Shown piece after piece: positions 19,396 to 27,506 of a stretch of DNA of 64,000 nucleotides. The DNA lies in assembly GCF_002807015.1 (NCBI RefSeq), contig NZ_NIPO01000001.1:548890-612889 (forward strand), read 5' to 3'. Each line of letters begins with the position of its first letter. Position 1 is the first letter of the stretch. Position numbers and translations under genes: made by a program. The notes under the pieces are model-generated. The model made no database searches. It was not told the DNA's origin and saw nothing but the letters and a program-made list of their open reading frames with translations. The stretch is from Avrilella dinanensis. GTDB taxonomy: Bacteria; Bacteroidota; Bacteroidia; Flavobacteriales; Flavobacteriaceae.

Positions 19396-19936
19396 TAAGT
19401 CGAATTATTTGTTCAACGATTTGTTTCTGTAATTCTGTGTCTCTTCCAAACGAAATGTCTTTATGAACCAGTTTCCATAATCCAGTATTAACAGGTTTAT
19501 ATTCTTCCTGAATCTTATTTTGAGTTTGGCTTAAAATATCTTCTAAATCAGTATTTGTAATGTGTTTTACGATTAATTGATTTGCCTCTTTATCATTAAA
19601 TTCTTTATCAAATAAATCTTCAACAATTTTTCTACTTGAAAATTTATCATTCTCAATTTTGTTTTTGAGTTCTTTAGAAACATCGTCTTTTGAGATGTAA
19701 ATGATATAAAAATTCCATTTATCAAACTCCCTATTTGACATATATTCTGATGTTTGATAATTGGCTGCGACCATATTTGAAAATCGTTTCCAATTTTCAT
19801 TTATTACATCGCTGTTAGCTTCAAGAAAAAAAATATTTATTCTGAAGTTATCCTCGTTTCTATAGTGATAGACTTTACAATTTTCAATTTCAAAGTCTAG
19901 TTTATTTATTTCAATTGTTGAAAAATTCATATACAA
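19382..19936 (-). CDS. lmuC: Small middle component of Lamassu/ABC-3C type (LmuC-like)
   Basis: This 184-residue protein lies between the protease and the SMC-like ATPase and overlaps both (26 and 14 bp). It has no signal peptide or enzyme motif. It is strand-rich in the first half (EINKLDFEIENCKVYHYRN) and ends in a helical tail. In ABC-three-component and Lamassu systems a protein of this size in this place couples the ATPase to the effector. The call rests on position and size. ATGs at 19936 and 19930 are both possible starts. Confidence 0.6.
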   Translation of the reverse strand: MYMNFSTIEINKLDFEIENCKVYHYRNEDNFRINIFFLEANSDVINENWKRFSNMVAANYQTSEYMSNREFDKWNFYIIYISKDDVSKELKNKIENDKFSSRKIVEDLFDKEFNDKEANQLIVKHITNTDLEDILSQTQNKIQEEYKPVNTGLWKLVHKDISFGRDTELQKQIVEQIIRLNDEN

Positions 19937-21215
19937 GTCGTTTAATTTCGGTTAAAATATCTTCAAATTGTTGTATCGAGAATTTATTTAAAGCATTTTC
20001 ATTTGAATTAATACAATCAAACTCAATCGCTTTTAAGTGTATTATCTCCTTTATTTTTGAGCTTGTTTGTACCCTATCAATAGTTTCGGTATCTACTACA
20101 CTACCCACATTAAGATTAACTTCACTAGCTGGCATTCTTCTTCTATTTGGAGAATTTGGAGTTTGATTAGTCGCTAATAAAACTTGACAGTTATCACTAA
20201 TATTTTCAGATGCAAACAGTAGTACCTCGCTATACAAATCATATATATCTTTAGAAGAGTCAGAAAATATAAATTTCTTAGTTATATTCATTTTAGCTAA
20301 AACATCTTCATCGAAACCATTTACTTCAAGAAGACTAATTATTAAAGCATATTCGAGAAATGAAGTCCAAAAACGTTTACTTTTTATACCTCCTATCGAC
20401 GTTGATGAATTTTTTATATAATTACTCGAATAAATACTATTTAATTCGCATTTAACTTGTGCGAATTGTTTTCTAATAGCAACTTGTAATTTGGGTTTTA
20501 AAGCAGGTAGAGTTTCATTATAGCTGATTATTGAATTTATTAGTAGTTCAATATTTGATAAATAACTAGGTAGTAATTTTGATAAATTATTACCATCAAC
20601 TATTTCTTCAAATCTTTTTATTGGCACAACTTGTATTTCTCCATTACATGGATCATTTGGTGTTTTGCTTTGAATTCCTGCTAATAATAAACTATCACCA
20701 TTAGTTTTAATGATTCCTCCTCCTGAAAACCCAGTGATTTGCTCGTGATCTAAATGATTAACAACTAGCCTTAATGCGATTAGACTATCGGTATAACTGT
20801 TTAAGTCTCTTATTATTTGTTTATCATATTTATCATCTGCGTTGCGTTTACTGTTAGGATAACCTGTTAAGTTAAAACCATCAAAACCAGTTGTTCTTTC
20901 GTCAATAAAAATTTGATCAAAACCTAAACCCTCTTCCAAAACTAATATCGCAGCATCAGCATTATCGTGTTCAAAATAATTTTCTCCTTTCTTTATTTCA
21001 AACTCTATTGTATTACTTTGATCATTGGAATAACTAAAGTTGATTTTTGCAATTAACTCTTCACCAGTCTTTTGGCCTCTTTCGTTTTTTATATCTTTAT
21101 ATAAAATATGTTTAGCAGTGAGTATATAGGTTTTGTTTTCATCCAAAGGTTGAAACAAAACACCACTACCACCGCCTAAAATGACTGTATATCTTTTTAA
21201 ATCGTTTTCGTCCAT
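19911..21215 (-). CDS. Trypsin-like serine protease effector of the Lamassu-type system
   Basis: Residues 1-200 form a trypsin-type protease without a signal peptide, so it acts in the cytoplasm. The triad is visible: His36 in ILTAKHILYK, Asp87 in DNADAAILVL and Ser164 in GFSGGGIIK. The remaining 230 residues are a helical domain that would be the part that binds the ATPase complex, as in ABC-3C effectors. Protease effectors are known in Lamassu. It overlaps the hydrolase gene by 19 bp and the middle component by 26 bp. Its targets are unknown, and all three catalytic residues are intact. Confidence 0.8.
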   Translation of the reverse strand: MDENDLKRYTVILGGGSGVLFQPLDENKTYILTAKHILYKDIKNERGQKTGEELIAKINFSYSNDQSNTIEFEIKKGENYFEHDNADAAILVLEEGLGFDQIFIDERTTGFDGFNLTGYPNSKRNADDKYDKQIIRDLNSYTDSLIALRLVVNHLDHEQITGFSGGGIIKTNGDSLLLAGIQSKTPNDPCNGEIQVVPIKRFEEIVDGNNLSKLLPSYLSNIELLINSIISYNETLPALKPKLQVAIRKQFAQVKCELNSIYSSNYIKNSSTSIGGIKSKRFWTSFLEYALIISLLEVNGFDEDVLAKMNITKKFIFSDSSKDIYDLYSEVLLFASENISDNCQVLLATNQTPNSPNRRRMPASEVNLNVGSVVDTETIDRVQTSSKIKEIIHLKAIEFDCINSNENALNKFSIQQFEDILTEIKRLVYEFFNN

Positions 21216-22273
21216 TGATAAATAAATTCATTAGTTGCTTTAGCTTTAAATATAGAGAAGTCATTCCAATCTTCTTCTAAGAAAACTCTATCTGTTAAAT
21301 CATAATTAAAGCGTATTATAGCATTAGGATTATTATTGATAATTCTAGCTATTGTTCTTTTATTTGGTAATCCATGTTTAGTTGCATTTGAACTTATTAG
21401 ATAATTATCCGTTTTTACAATTTCCAAAAGCTCTTTGTCAGTATTGTACATACTTCCGTGATGAGAAACCTTCATTAATTCTACATGTAACGGATTATCC
21501 TTATTATAACCGAACTTGTTCAAGCCTTCGATTATTACTGAAGGATGAGCATCAGCTAAGAATAGAAAACTTTTGTTGTCATATTCCATTATAAAAGCAA
21601 TAGAACTTCCATTTGCAACACTTGTATCCTCCTTAAATCTAAAACCGAGTTGACTTTCTTCATCAATAAAATCTTTCAAAGAAATCTCGAAATCATATTC
21701 ATCACCACTTGTAAAATAATCCTCTTGTTTTTCATACAGCTTTAAAAGCTTATCGAGCTTCTCGTTGTTTGGCGACAAAATTTTGAATTTTAAGCCAAAT
21801 AAATCATATTCTGAACCTTGTTCAATAATTTCCCCTTCCCATAAATTATTATCTCTAAGATATTTTTCAAATTTAATTCCTTGTTTAGGACTTGTATGAA
21901 AATCGTCGGCTCCGTCAACGATTTCAATATCCAAATCTTTGTTTTCATCGCTTTCAAACTTCTTAGCTATTTCCTTTCCTGAGTTAAACCAAACCTTTTT
22001 AATAAGATTAGAAGACTCTTTGTCTTTATTCAGCCATCTCAAAATTCCGCCGATATGATCGTCATCAAAATGAGTAAGAACTAAAAGGTCTATACTTTGT
22101 TTATTATTTCGGATATATTCAATAGCATTAAATAAATCTCCTTTTCTTCTTAATTTATTTTCATACGTATCTCCAGTACCACCATCTATGATTATATTTC
22201 GTGGAGTTTCATTTTCCAGAAATGAAACCCAAATAGAGTCTCCATTAAAGGCCTGTAAAAATTTTATTTTCAT
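21197..22273 (-). CDS. Metallo-beta-lactamase-fold hydrolase, first gene of the defence operon
   Basis: The 358-residue protein belongs to the MBL fold of the ComEC C-terminal type. The metal motif is THFDDDHIGG (His68, Asp70, Asp72, His73). Further ligands are likely in SFLFLADAHPS and KVSHHGSMYNTD. There is no signal peptide. Lamassu loci with both a hydrolase and a protease effector are known, and this gene fits the hydrolase part. A nuclease activity is possible but not shown. It overlaps the protease gene by 19 bp. The ATG at 22273 has a -7 box 44 bp upstream. Confidence 0.78.
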   Translation of the reverse strand: MKIKFLQAFNGDSIWVSFLENETPRNIIIDGGTGDTYENKLRRKGDLFNAIEYIRNNKQSIDLLVLTHFDDDHIGGILRWLNKDKESSNLIKKVWFNSGKEIAKKFESDENKDLDIEIVDGADDFHTSPKQGIKFEKYLRDNNLWEGEIIEQGSEYDLFGLKFKILSPNNEKLDKLLKLYEKQEDYFTSGDEYDFEISLKDFIDEESQLGFRFKEDTSVANGSSIAFIMEYDNKSFLFLADAHPSVIIEGLNKFGYNKDNPLHVELMKVSHHGSMYNTDKELLEIVKTDNYLISSNATKHGLPNKRTIARIINNNPNAIIRFNYDLTDRVFLEEDWNDFSIFKAKATNEFIYQWTKTI

Positions 22274-22847
22274 AAATCAAGGGTTCTTTATCTATATTAA
22301 AAGAAATCTAAATTTACAAATATATTTGAAATAACAACTTTCTTGATATGGAAACCACAATTTGCCAACTACTATCAGGAACATGAAAACCAATGTAGAT
22401 AATCCATATATAATTATTGAAAGGTTTTAATGCTTAGCTTTTTTAATTTTTCTTCTTTAAATACTGTTTGTCTCTACCCAATTACACATCTACTCGTTTC
22501 AATACTAAATCACAAAAATGATAACCAGATTTAATATAGAATCTGGTTATCGTTAAAATCATAAACGTATTAGGTGTGTATTTCTTTTTCTCTGTATATC
22601 ATATTTAAGTGCAAAATTTAAACTTTTACAAGAAAACACACGATACTTAAAGTGTTGAAATTGTTAAAAATAGATCTATCGAAAACACGCAAACTTTAAC
22701 AGAAACGATACTTGAGGTACACCTCTCGCTGAAATTAAATATGTTCCTTTGTCTTTATAACGCGATATAAATAAGGTGTTGCTAAAATATTGCTTTAAAT
22801 ATAAGCTTTAAATCCGAGTAAAGAAATAAATTAAACAATATAAAGAT
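22274..22847. other. 574-bp intergenic region between two divergent accessory operons
   Basis: Besides the -7 box at 22317-22324, it has a perfect 12-bp inverted repeat: GATAACCAGATT at 22520-22531 and its complement at 22540-22551, with an 8-base loop. No T-run follows, so it is more like an operator or attachment-type site than a terminator. The remaining sequence is very A/T-rich and holds no ORF I would defend. Confidence 0.55.
22317..22324 (-). promoter_or_regulatory. -7 box of the defence operon
   Basis: The minus strand reads TATATTTG, matching TAnnTTTG. It predicts a start near 22310 and a leader of about 37 nt before the hydrolase gene. No -33 element is clear. Confidence 0.5.
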
Positions 22848-23180
22848 ATGAAAAAACACAAAGAAAAGATAGGTTTATCTGTATTACTAACCATAATGAT
22901 AATGGGCTACAACAGTACCTTTGCGATGAGTAACTTAAATAGTCCCTCTGTAGAAGCAGGAAAGATTGATTTTCATAAACTATCAGTCATTGGCACTTCA
23001 GAGTTCATTTCATATATAGAGAAAAAAGAAGTTATATCGGTAAATTTAAACAGAGTGACTTATATACACATGAAAGAAGTAAAGAGAGTTTCAACTCATA
23101 TAAACCAAACAAGCACTACAATAGAGCCAGAGTTCTCTATTGATATTACACTTAAAAACATAATAAACAAATATCATTAA
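22848..23180 (+). CDS. Small exported protein of unknown function (110 aa)
   Basis: The protein starts with a signal peptide (LSVLLTIMIMGYNSTFAMS) and continues with about 80 residues without recognisable domain. The mature part is strand-prone and ends in a basic tail (IINKYH). It is the first of three small exported proteins in front of an SdpA/SdpB-like pair, so a secreted peptide or its accessory factor is possible. That function is inferred only from the neighbours. It ends 25 bp before the next gene. Confidence 0.6.
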   Translation: MKKHKEKIGLSVLLTIMIMGYNSTFAMSNLNSPSVEAGKIDFHKLSVIGTSEFISYIEKKEVISVNLNRVTYIHMKEVKRVSTHINQTSTTIEPEFSIDITLKNIINKYH

Positions 23181-23205
23181 CATTTTTAATTTAAAATTTT
23201 ATATC

Positions 23206-23541
23206 ATGAAAAAAGTTTTATTACCAGCATTGATTGTGCTTCCCTTGGTAGCTTTATCAATTTTTCAAAACAAAACTAATGTACAAGAATTAGAAATTCT
23301 TGTTAAAGACTTCAATGAAGCCTCAATTGTTGCGGCAGATGTGCATGGAGTAAATAGTTCAACTTCCTTTACTTCAGTGAAACAAGTAATCGACAAAAGC
23401 ATATATTCATCTAGTTTAAATGTGCTTACAAGGGATTCTATTAAAGATTCTAAAGATTTTACTGACAAAAAAGATGATGTTATTATTTCTCCAACTGGTG
23501 TATTTAGTTCACTGAATAGTTTAGTTGAGAAATATTCGTAA
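23206..23541 (+). CDS. Small exported protein of unknown function (111 aa)
   Basis: An N-terminal hydrophobic stretch (VLLPALIVLPLVALSIF) acts as signal peptide or anchor. The rest is Ser- and Asp-rich with no Cys and no known motif (VNSSTSFTSVKQVIDKS, SPTGVFSSLNSLVEKY). It lies 25 bp after the 110-aa gene and before a hairpin at 23555-23583. It could be the precursor of a secreted peptide, but no cleavage motif such as a double-glycine leader is visible. Confidence 0.6.
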   Translation: MKKVLLPALIVLPLVALSIFQNKTNVQELEILVKDFNEASIVAADVHGVNSSTSFTSVKQVIDKSIYSSSLNVLTRDSIKDSKDFTDKKDDVIISPTGVFSSLNSLVEKYS

Positions 23542-23554
23542 TTGTAAAATAATT

Positions 23555-23583
23555 AGTAAGTAGCTACATAGTGGCTACTTACT
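23555..23583. terminator. Hairpin between the small exported genes
   Basis: AGTAAGTAGC and GCTACTTACT pair perfectly around a 9-base loop. The tail has few T residues, so it may stabilise the upstream mRNA or end it only partly. Confidence 0.45.
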
Positions 23584-23600
23584 ACTAATTATAAATATAC

Positions 23601-23885
23601 ATGAAGAATTTATTTCTATTAATAGGTTTATTCTTTTTATTAACTCTTTGCTCTTTTTCGAATCTCCAAAAAAAAATCGAATTACATGATATTATCGGCA
23701 AATTAAATAAGAAACAAATTGACGAAATAAAAAAAATATCTGTTAAAGATGCAAAAGGTTTTAAATTTATTAAAAAGAAAAAAAGCAAGGGTAGTTTTAC
23801 AACCTTCGTGACAACTACTTCACGTAAAAAAATTTCCAAAGATGATGAGAAAAAAATACAAGATATTATTGATAAGTATAAATAG
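23601..23885 (+). CDS. Small lysine-rich exported protein (94 aa)
   Basis: A hydrophobic signal (LFLLIGLFFLLTLCSFSN) precedes about 75 residues of which roughly a third are Lys (KKKKSKGSFTTFV, SRKKISKDDEKK). The cationic mature part resembles secreted antimicrobial or adhesive peptides in composition only. The end of the gene overlaps the following gene by 44 bp. I do not recognise a family. Confidence 0.6.
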   Translation: MKNLFLLIGLFFLLTLCSFSNLQKKIELHDIIGKLNKKQIDEIKKISVKDAKGFKFIKKKKSKGSFTTFVTTTSRKKISKDDEKKIQDIIDKYK

Positions 23886-24486
23886 ATGTATTCAAATATT
23901 TATAATTTTTGTAATAATGTTTTCTTTTATTTTTGTTTCATTCTCTACAGCATACACTAGCTATCTGTCCTTTAACGAAAAAAAAGGTGTCTTTTGGATT
24001 GACTCTATAATTGCATCTGTATATGGTGTGAGAATTTATGAAACTTTCTTAACATATACGGGGTTAGACACCGGCTACGGTTTTTTTTCACCAAATGTAA
24101 AGAGTGATATTGTAATAGTAAACTCTTTATATAAAGATGGTAAAGGAAAAACAAAATTGCCAAGTGATTATCTAAAAACCAGAGAAGGAAAAATTCGTTT
24201 TAGAGGGGTTAATGATATTTTTATGGATAAATTGACAATAGAAGAAAAGAAACTTGAAAATATAGCTCCCACACAAAATCAATATGGTGATAAAATTGAT
24301 TCTTTAAAAATTCAATTTTTTAAAGTTGTGCTTAAGCAAATGAATAGGCATTATCTCAATGACAAAACCAATAAATATGATTCTGTCAATACTAAGGTGT
24401 TTTTATATCATTATCCATTCTTAAAAAATTACCCTGATCTTCAACCCAAGTTATACGAAATAGAAAGCACTACTGTCTCAAAATGA
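23842..24486 (+). CDS. Membrane-anchored partner of the HTTM protein, SdpA-like
   Basis: The protein has one N-terminal membrane segment (about 14-40) and a 170-residue domain outside the membrane. The motif TGYGFFSPNV at about 76-85 is typical of proteins encoded next to HTTM-type genes, and its placement resembles SdpA of the Sdp antimicrobial-peptide systems. The stop overlaps the HTTM start (ATGA). I infer that both act together on a secreted peptide or protein. A direct homology to SdpA is not proven from what I can see. Confidence 0.5.
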   Translation: MMRKKYKILLISINRCIQIFIIFVIMFSFIFVSFSTAYTSYLSFNEKKGVFWIDSIIASVYGVRIYETFLTYTGLDTGYGFFSPNVKSDIVIVNSLYKDGKGKTKLPSDYLKTREGKIRFRGVNDIFMDKLTIEEKKLENIAPTQNQYGDKIDSLKIQFFKVVLKQMNRHYLNDKTNKYDSVNTKVFLYHYPFLKNYPDLQPKLYEIESTTVSK

Positions 24487-25376
24487 AAAAAATTTACCAA
24501 TTTTTCTTTGGAAATTCTGTGCAAAACCCAGAGTTCCTAATTTTTCTGAGAATTTCTGTCGGAATAATTCTTTTAATTCACTTGCTCTCTTTAGGCTCAG
24601 ATTTCAGTAATTTATATGGTATTGATAAAACATTACCAACCGATATTCAAACTTATAATCTAACTAGTAATGTTTTTTACTATGATAATATTGTTTATTT
24701 CTTCAGTAATATCTTAAATATATCAGTAGCCTCTTCTGAAGTACTATACTACAGTATATTCTGTATTCTTTGTATATTAATTATAGTAGGATTCTTTTCA
24801 AGACTTAGTGCTTTTTTACTTTTATTTCTTCAAATAGGATTGATAAAAAGCAGTTACTTTTATACATATGGAGTAGATTTCTTTTGCTCTATGTCTCTTT
24901 TTTATCTTGTTTTACTTCCATCTGATGACTATTACTCTTTAAGAAGGAAAGTATTTAAAAATTTCAATAAAGCGGGAAACCTAACCCCTTTTAGAAGATT
25001 AATGCAAATCCATCTCTGTTGGGCATATGGTGTTTCTGGTATTGAAAAACTTTCTGGTTACAATTGGAGAAACGGAGAATCTATTTGGAAAGCATTGCAC
25101 TTGCCCAGTTTTGAAAATCCTTTTATAGAAAGCATTAATTATTTAGGGCAGTTTCCTTGGATATTTGTTATTTCAGGATGGATTATTATTATTATTGAGC
25201 TTCTGTATCCTTTTTTTATTAATTTAAGGAAAACGAGAAAAATATGGTTATATTTGACCATTCTTATGCATTTTTTCATTGCACTATTTTTAAATCTATA
25301 TTTCTTTTCTGCCATTATGATTGTTTGGAACATTACCAACTTTTATTTTGAAGATAAAAACAAAATTCAAGATTAA
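24483..25376 (+). CDS. HTTM-type polytopic membrane protein (SdpB-like)
   Basis: The 297-residue protein has about seven or eight membrane segments and the HTTM hallmark SGIEKLSGYNWRNG near residue 190, with the LCWAYG helix before it. HTTM domains occur in vitamin-K-type gamma-carboxylases and in SdpB, the membrane protein that matures the Sdp toxin. This protein is the short, one-domain form, closer in size to SdpB. It overlaps the upstream partner by 4 bp and the downstream receptor by one base, so the three are one unit. Confidence 0.65.
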   Translation: MKKIYQFFFGNSVQNPEFLIFLRISVGIILLIHLLSLGSDFSNLYGIDKTLPTDIQTYNLTSNVFYYDNIVYFFSNILNISVASSEVLYYSIFCILCILIIVGFFSRLSAFLLLFLQIGLIKSSYFYTYGVDFFCSMSLFYLVLLPSDDYYSLRRKVFKNFNKAGNLTPFRRLMQIHLCWAYGVSGIEKLSGYNWRNGESIWKALHLPSFENPFIESINYLGQFPWIFVISGWIIIIIELLYPFFINLRKTRKIWLYLTILMHFFIALFLNLYFFSAIMIVWNITNFYFEDKNKIQD

Positions 25377-27469
25377 TGAAAAAAATTATATTACTTCCAT
25401 TCTTATTATTCTTTGTTAATATTTTTGCTCAAAATAATTCTATTACAAAAACTGAGAAAGACAGCCTATCAACCGCTGTAGAAAATTTGGAAGAAGACAT
25501 TCTAGAAGAGCTTGTTATTGAGTTCAAACGAAAAATACAGCTAAAACAAAGAGCAGGTAAATATGAAGTTAATTTAGAAGGAACAAATTTTAATCAGTTC
25601 GCTGATACGTGGGAAGGTCTGAAAAACATCCCTCTATTACAAACTTTCGATAATCAGTCATTAAAAATAAATGGGAAAACAGCTATCGTAGAAATAGATG
25701 GTATCCGAACAGAGCTCAATGGTGAAGATCTCGAAAATTACCTCCGTAGTCTAAATCCGGATACGGTTAGTAAAATAGAATTAACAACAAATCCCGGCTC
25801 GATGTATGATTCGGCTGTGGGAGCAGTGGTTAATATTATTTTAAAAAATAGAGAACAGCAATATCGTTTTGGTATTAATGAAAATGCAGGGTTTAAAACA
25901 AATCCTTTTTCGTATACTAACATCAATTATTCTCAAAATTTCAAAAAATTATACTTTTACACAAATTACAACTTTGGATATAGTACCCTTTCGTCAAATG
26001 CAGATACGGAAATATATACTACTGCCAACGGAATTCAGAAGTATACATTAAAAAATGATTATATTTCACGCTCCCATAATTTACAGTTGAATTTGGTTTA
26101 TGCATTAGACAAAAAAAACAATTTCTATTTTACAAGTTTATACACCAACGGAAATATTGATAATGATGGGGCGATGGTTGCCGACTTTTCACATCGAAAC
26201 TCAGGGGGCAAAACAAATTCCGATTTTCTTAGACTTTCTCAAATCTGGAAATCAAATCTATCAGATAAATTAATTTTGAAAACGGGCAGTTACCAAATTA
26301 TTAATACATCCGAAACCAATTTTTATGCTACAGAATATGGAATTAATCAGCAACAACAAGTGGAAAATAAAACACCTATTATTATCGGATTTGCAGATTT
26401 GAACCTTACATCTGTATTAGGTGTTACCGATTTTGGAACACGATTTCATTCAATTGAACAAAAAAATAAAAATAAGGCTTTTACACAGGATACAAATATA
26501 AACGCTCCTTTTTATTACAATGAGAAAGTATTATCACTTTACATCAATCACTCCTATCAGATTAGTGAAAGAAAATCCATCATAGCTGGCATTAGAACAG
26601 AAAGTACATTTTCGGACTATGCCTTTGAAAACAATATGTTAGATAAAAGATTAGAGGATAAACAAAACTATACCAACTTATTATTTAATGCAGGTTATTA
26701 CTGGAATAATGAAAATACCTATCAATCGATTGCTGTGAGAAAGCAAATATCTCGTCCGAACTATGCTTATATAAATCCTTTTCGCAGTCTGAACGAAGAT
26801 ATAACACAGTCAGCTGGAGACCAAGATATAGTACCTGCCCTACAATATAGCCTGAATTATGAATTGATGCTAAATAAATTTGTTTTTTCATTATCCGGTA
26901 GCTATATTAATAATTTCATATCTTCTTTTATGGAAGAGGAAAATGGAATTATTCTTACGACATACAAAAATTTTGATCAGGTTTATTTTTTAAATACAGG
27001 AGTAGAATATAATAATCATTTGTTGAATGGAAAATGGAACATTCGCCCAACTTTATATTTTACATTACCAAAATTAATCGACGATGCTTACGATATAAAA
27101 AAAAGCTCTCCAATAGTTTCATTAGGAATTCAAAATGTGGTTGATTTAGGTAAAAATTATATGTTTACATTATATTATAATTTTAATTCTTCTTATAAAG
27201 ATGGTTTAATAGAACATCGTCAATCTCAAATTGTAAATACAAGTTTCTCGAAAAAAATAAATAATTTCAATTTTATACTATACGCAAACGATATTTTTAA
27301 ATCAAGTAAACAAGGAATAAAAACGTTATTAGACAACTATTCTTACAGTTCGATTACTTATAATGATGTAAGAAATGTTGGTCTTTCTGTAAGATATACC
27401 TTTTCTGGAAAAGCTTTTAAAGCAAAAGAAGTAGAACAACTTAGAGACAACACATTAGATCGTTTGTAA
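25376..27469 (+). CDS. TonB-dependent outer-membrane receptor
   Basis: The 697-residue protein has a signal peptide (ILLPFLLFFVNIFAQ). A plug-like domain spans about residues 45-160 (KTAIVEIDGIRTELNG, SKIELTTNPGSMYDSAVGAV). An outer-membrane beta-barrel rich in aromatic strands fills the remainder. There is no carboxypeptidase-like regulatory domain in front of the plug, and no SusD partner. Its start overlaps the stop of the HTTM gene (TAATG). Inference: it imports or exports the product of the small-protein genes, or gives the host immunity or uptake; the substrate is unknown. Confidence 0.85.
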   Translation: MKKIILLPFLLFFVNIFAQNNSITKTEKDSLSTAVENLEEDILEELVIEFKRKIQLKQRAGKYEVNLEGTNFNQFADTWEGLKNIPLLQTFDNQSLKINGKTAIVEIDGIRTELNGEDLENYLRSLNPDTVSKIELTTNPGSMYDSAVGAVVNIILKNREQQYRFGINENAGFKTNPFSYTNINYSQNFKKLYFYTNYNFGYSTLSSNADTEIYTTANGIQKYTLKNDYISRSHNLQLNLVYALDKKNNFYFTSLYTNGNIDNDGAMVADFSHRNSGGKTNSDFLRLSQIWKSNLSDKLILKTGSYQIINTSETNFYATEYGINQQQQVENKTPIIIGFADLNLTSVLGVTDFGTRFHSIEQKNKNKAFTQDTNINAPFYYNEKVLSLYINHSYQISERKSIIAGIRTESTFSDYAFENNMLDKRLEDKQNYTNLLFNAGYYWNNENTYQSIAVRKQISRPNYAYINPFRSLNEDITQSAGDQDIVPALQYSLNYELMLNKFVFSLSGSYINNFISSFMEEENGIILTTYKNFDQVYFLNTGVEYNNHLLNGKWNIRPTLYFTLPKLIDDAYDIKKSSPIVSLGIQNVVDLGKNYMFTLYYNFNSSYKDGLIEHRQSQIVNTSFSKKINNFNFILYANDIFKSSKQGIKTLLDNYSYSSITYNDVRNVGLSVRYTFSGKAFKAKEVEQLRDNTLDRL

Positions 27470-27506
27470 AAAGATTTATAAAATAATTTTAATCAATCTT
27501 TGAGGG

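Larger units (their letters stand above)
10036..22273 (-). other. Eight-gene defence operon: Lamassu-type system followed by Wadjet system
   Basis: All eight genes are on the minus strand. In transcription order the neighbours overlap by 19, 26 and 14 bp, then are separated by an 11-bp gap, then overlap by 28, 11 and 8 bp. The order is MBL hydrolase, trypsin-like protease, middle component, zinc-hook SMC ATPase, JetA/MksF-like, JetB/MksE-like, JetC/MksB-like and JetD/MksG-like. No internal terminator is visible. Systems of both kinds act against plasmids or phages. Combining them in one operon is inference from spacing. Confidence 0.75.
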
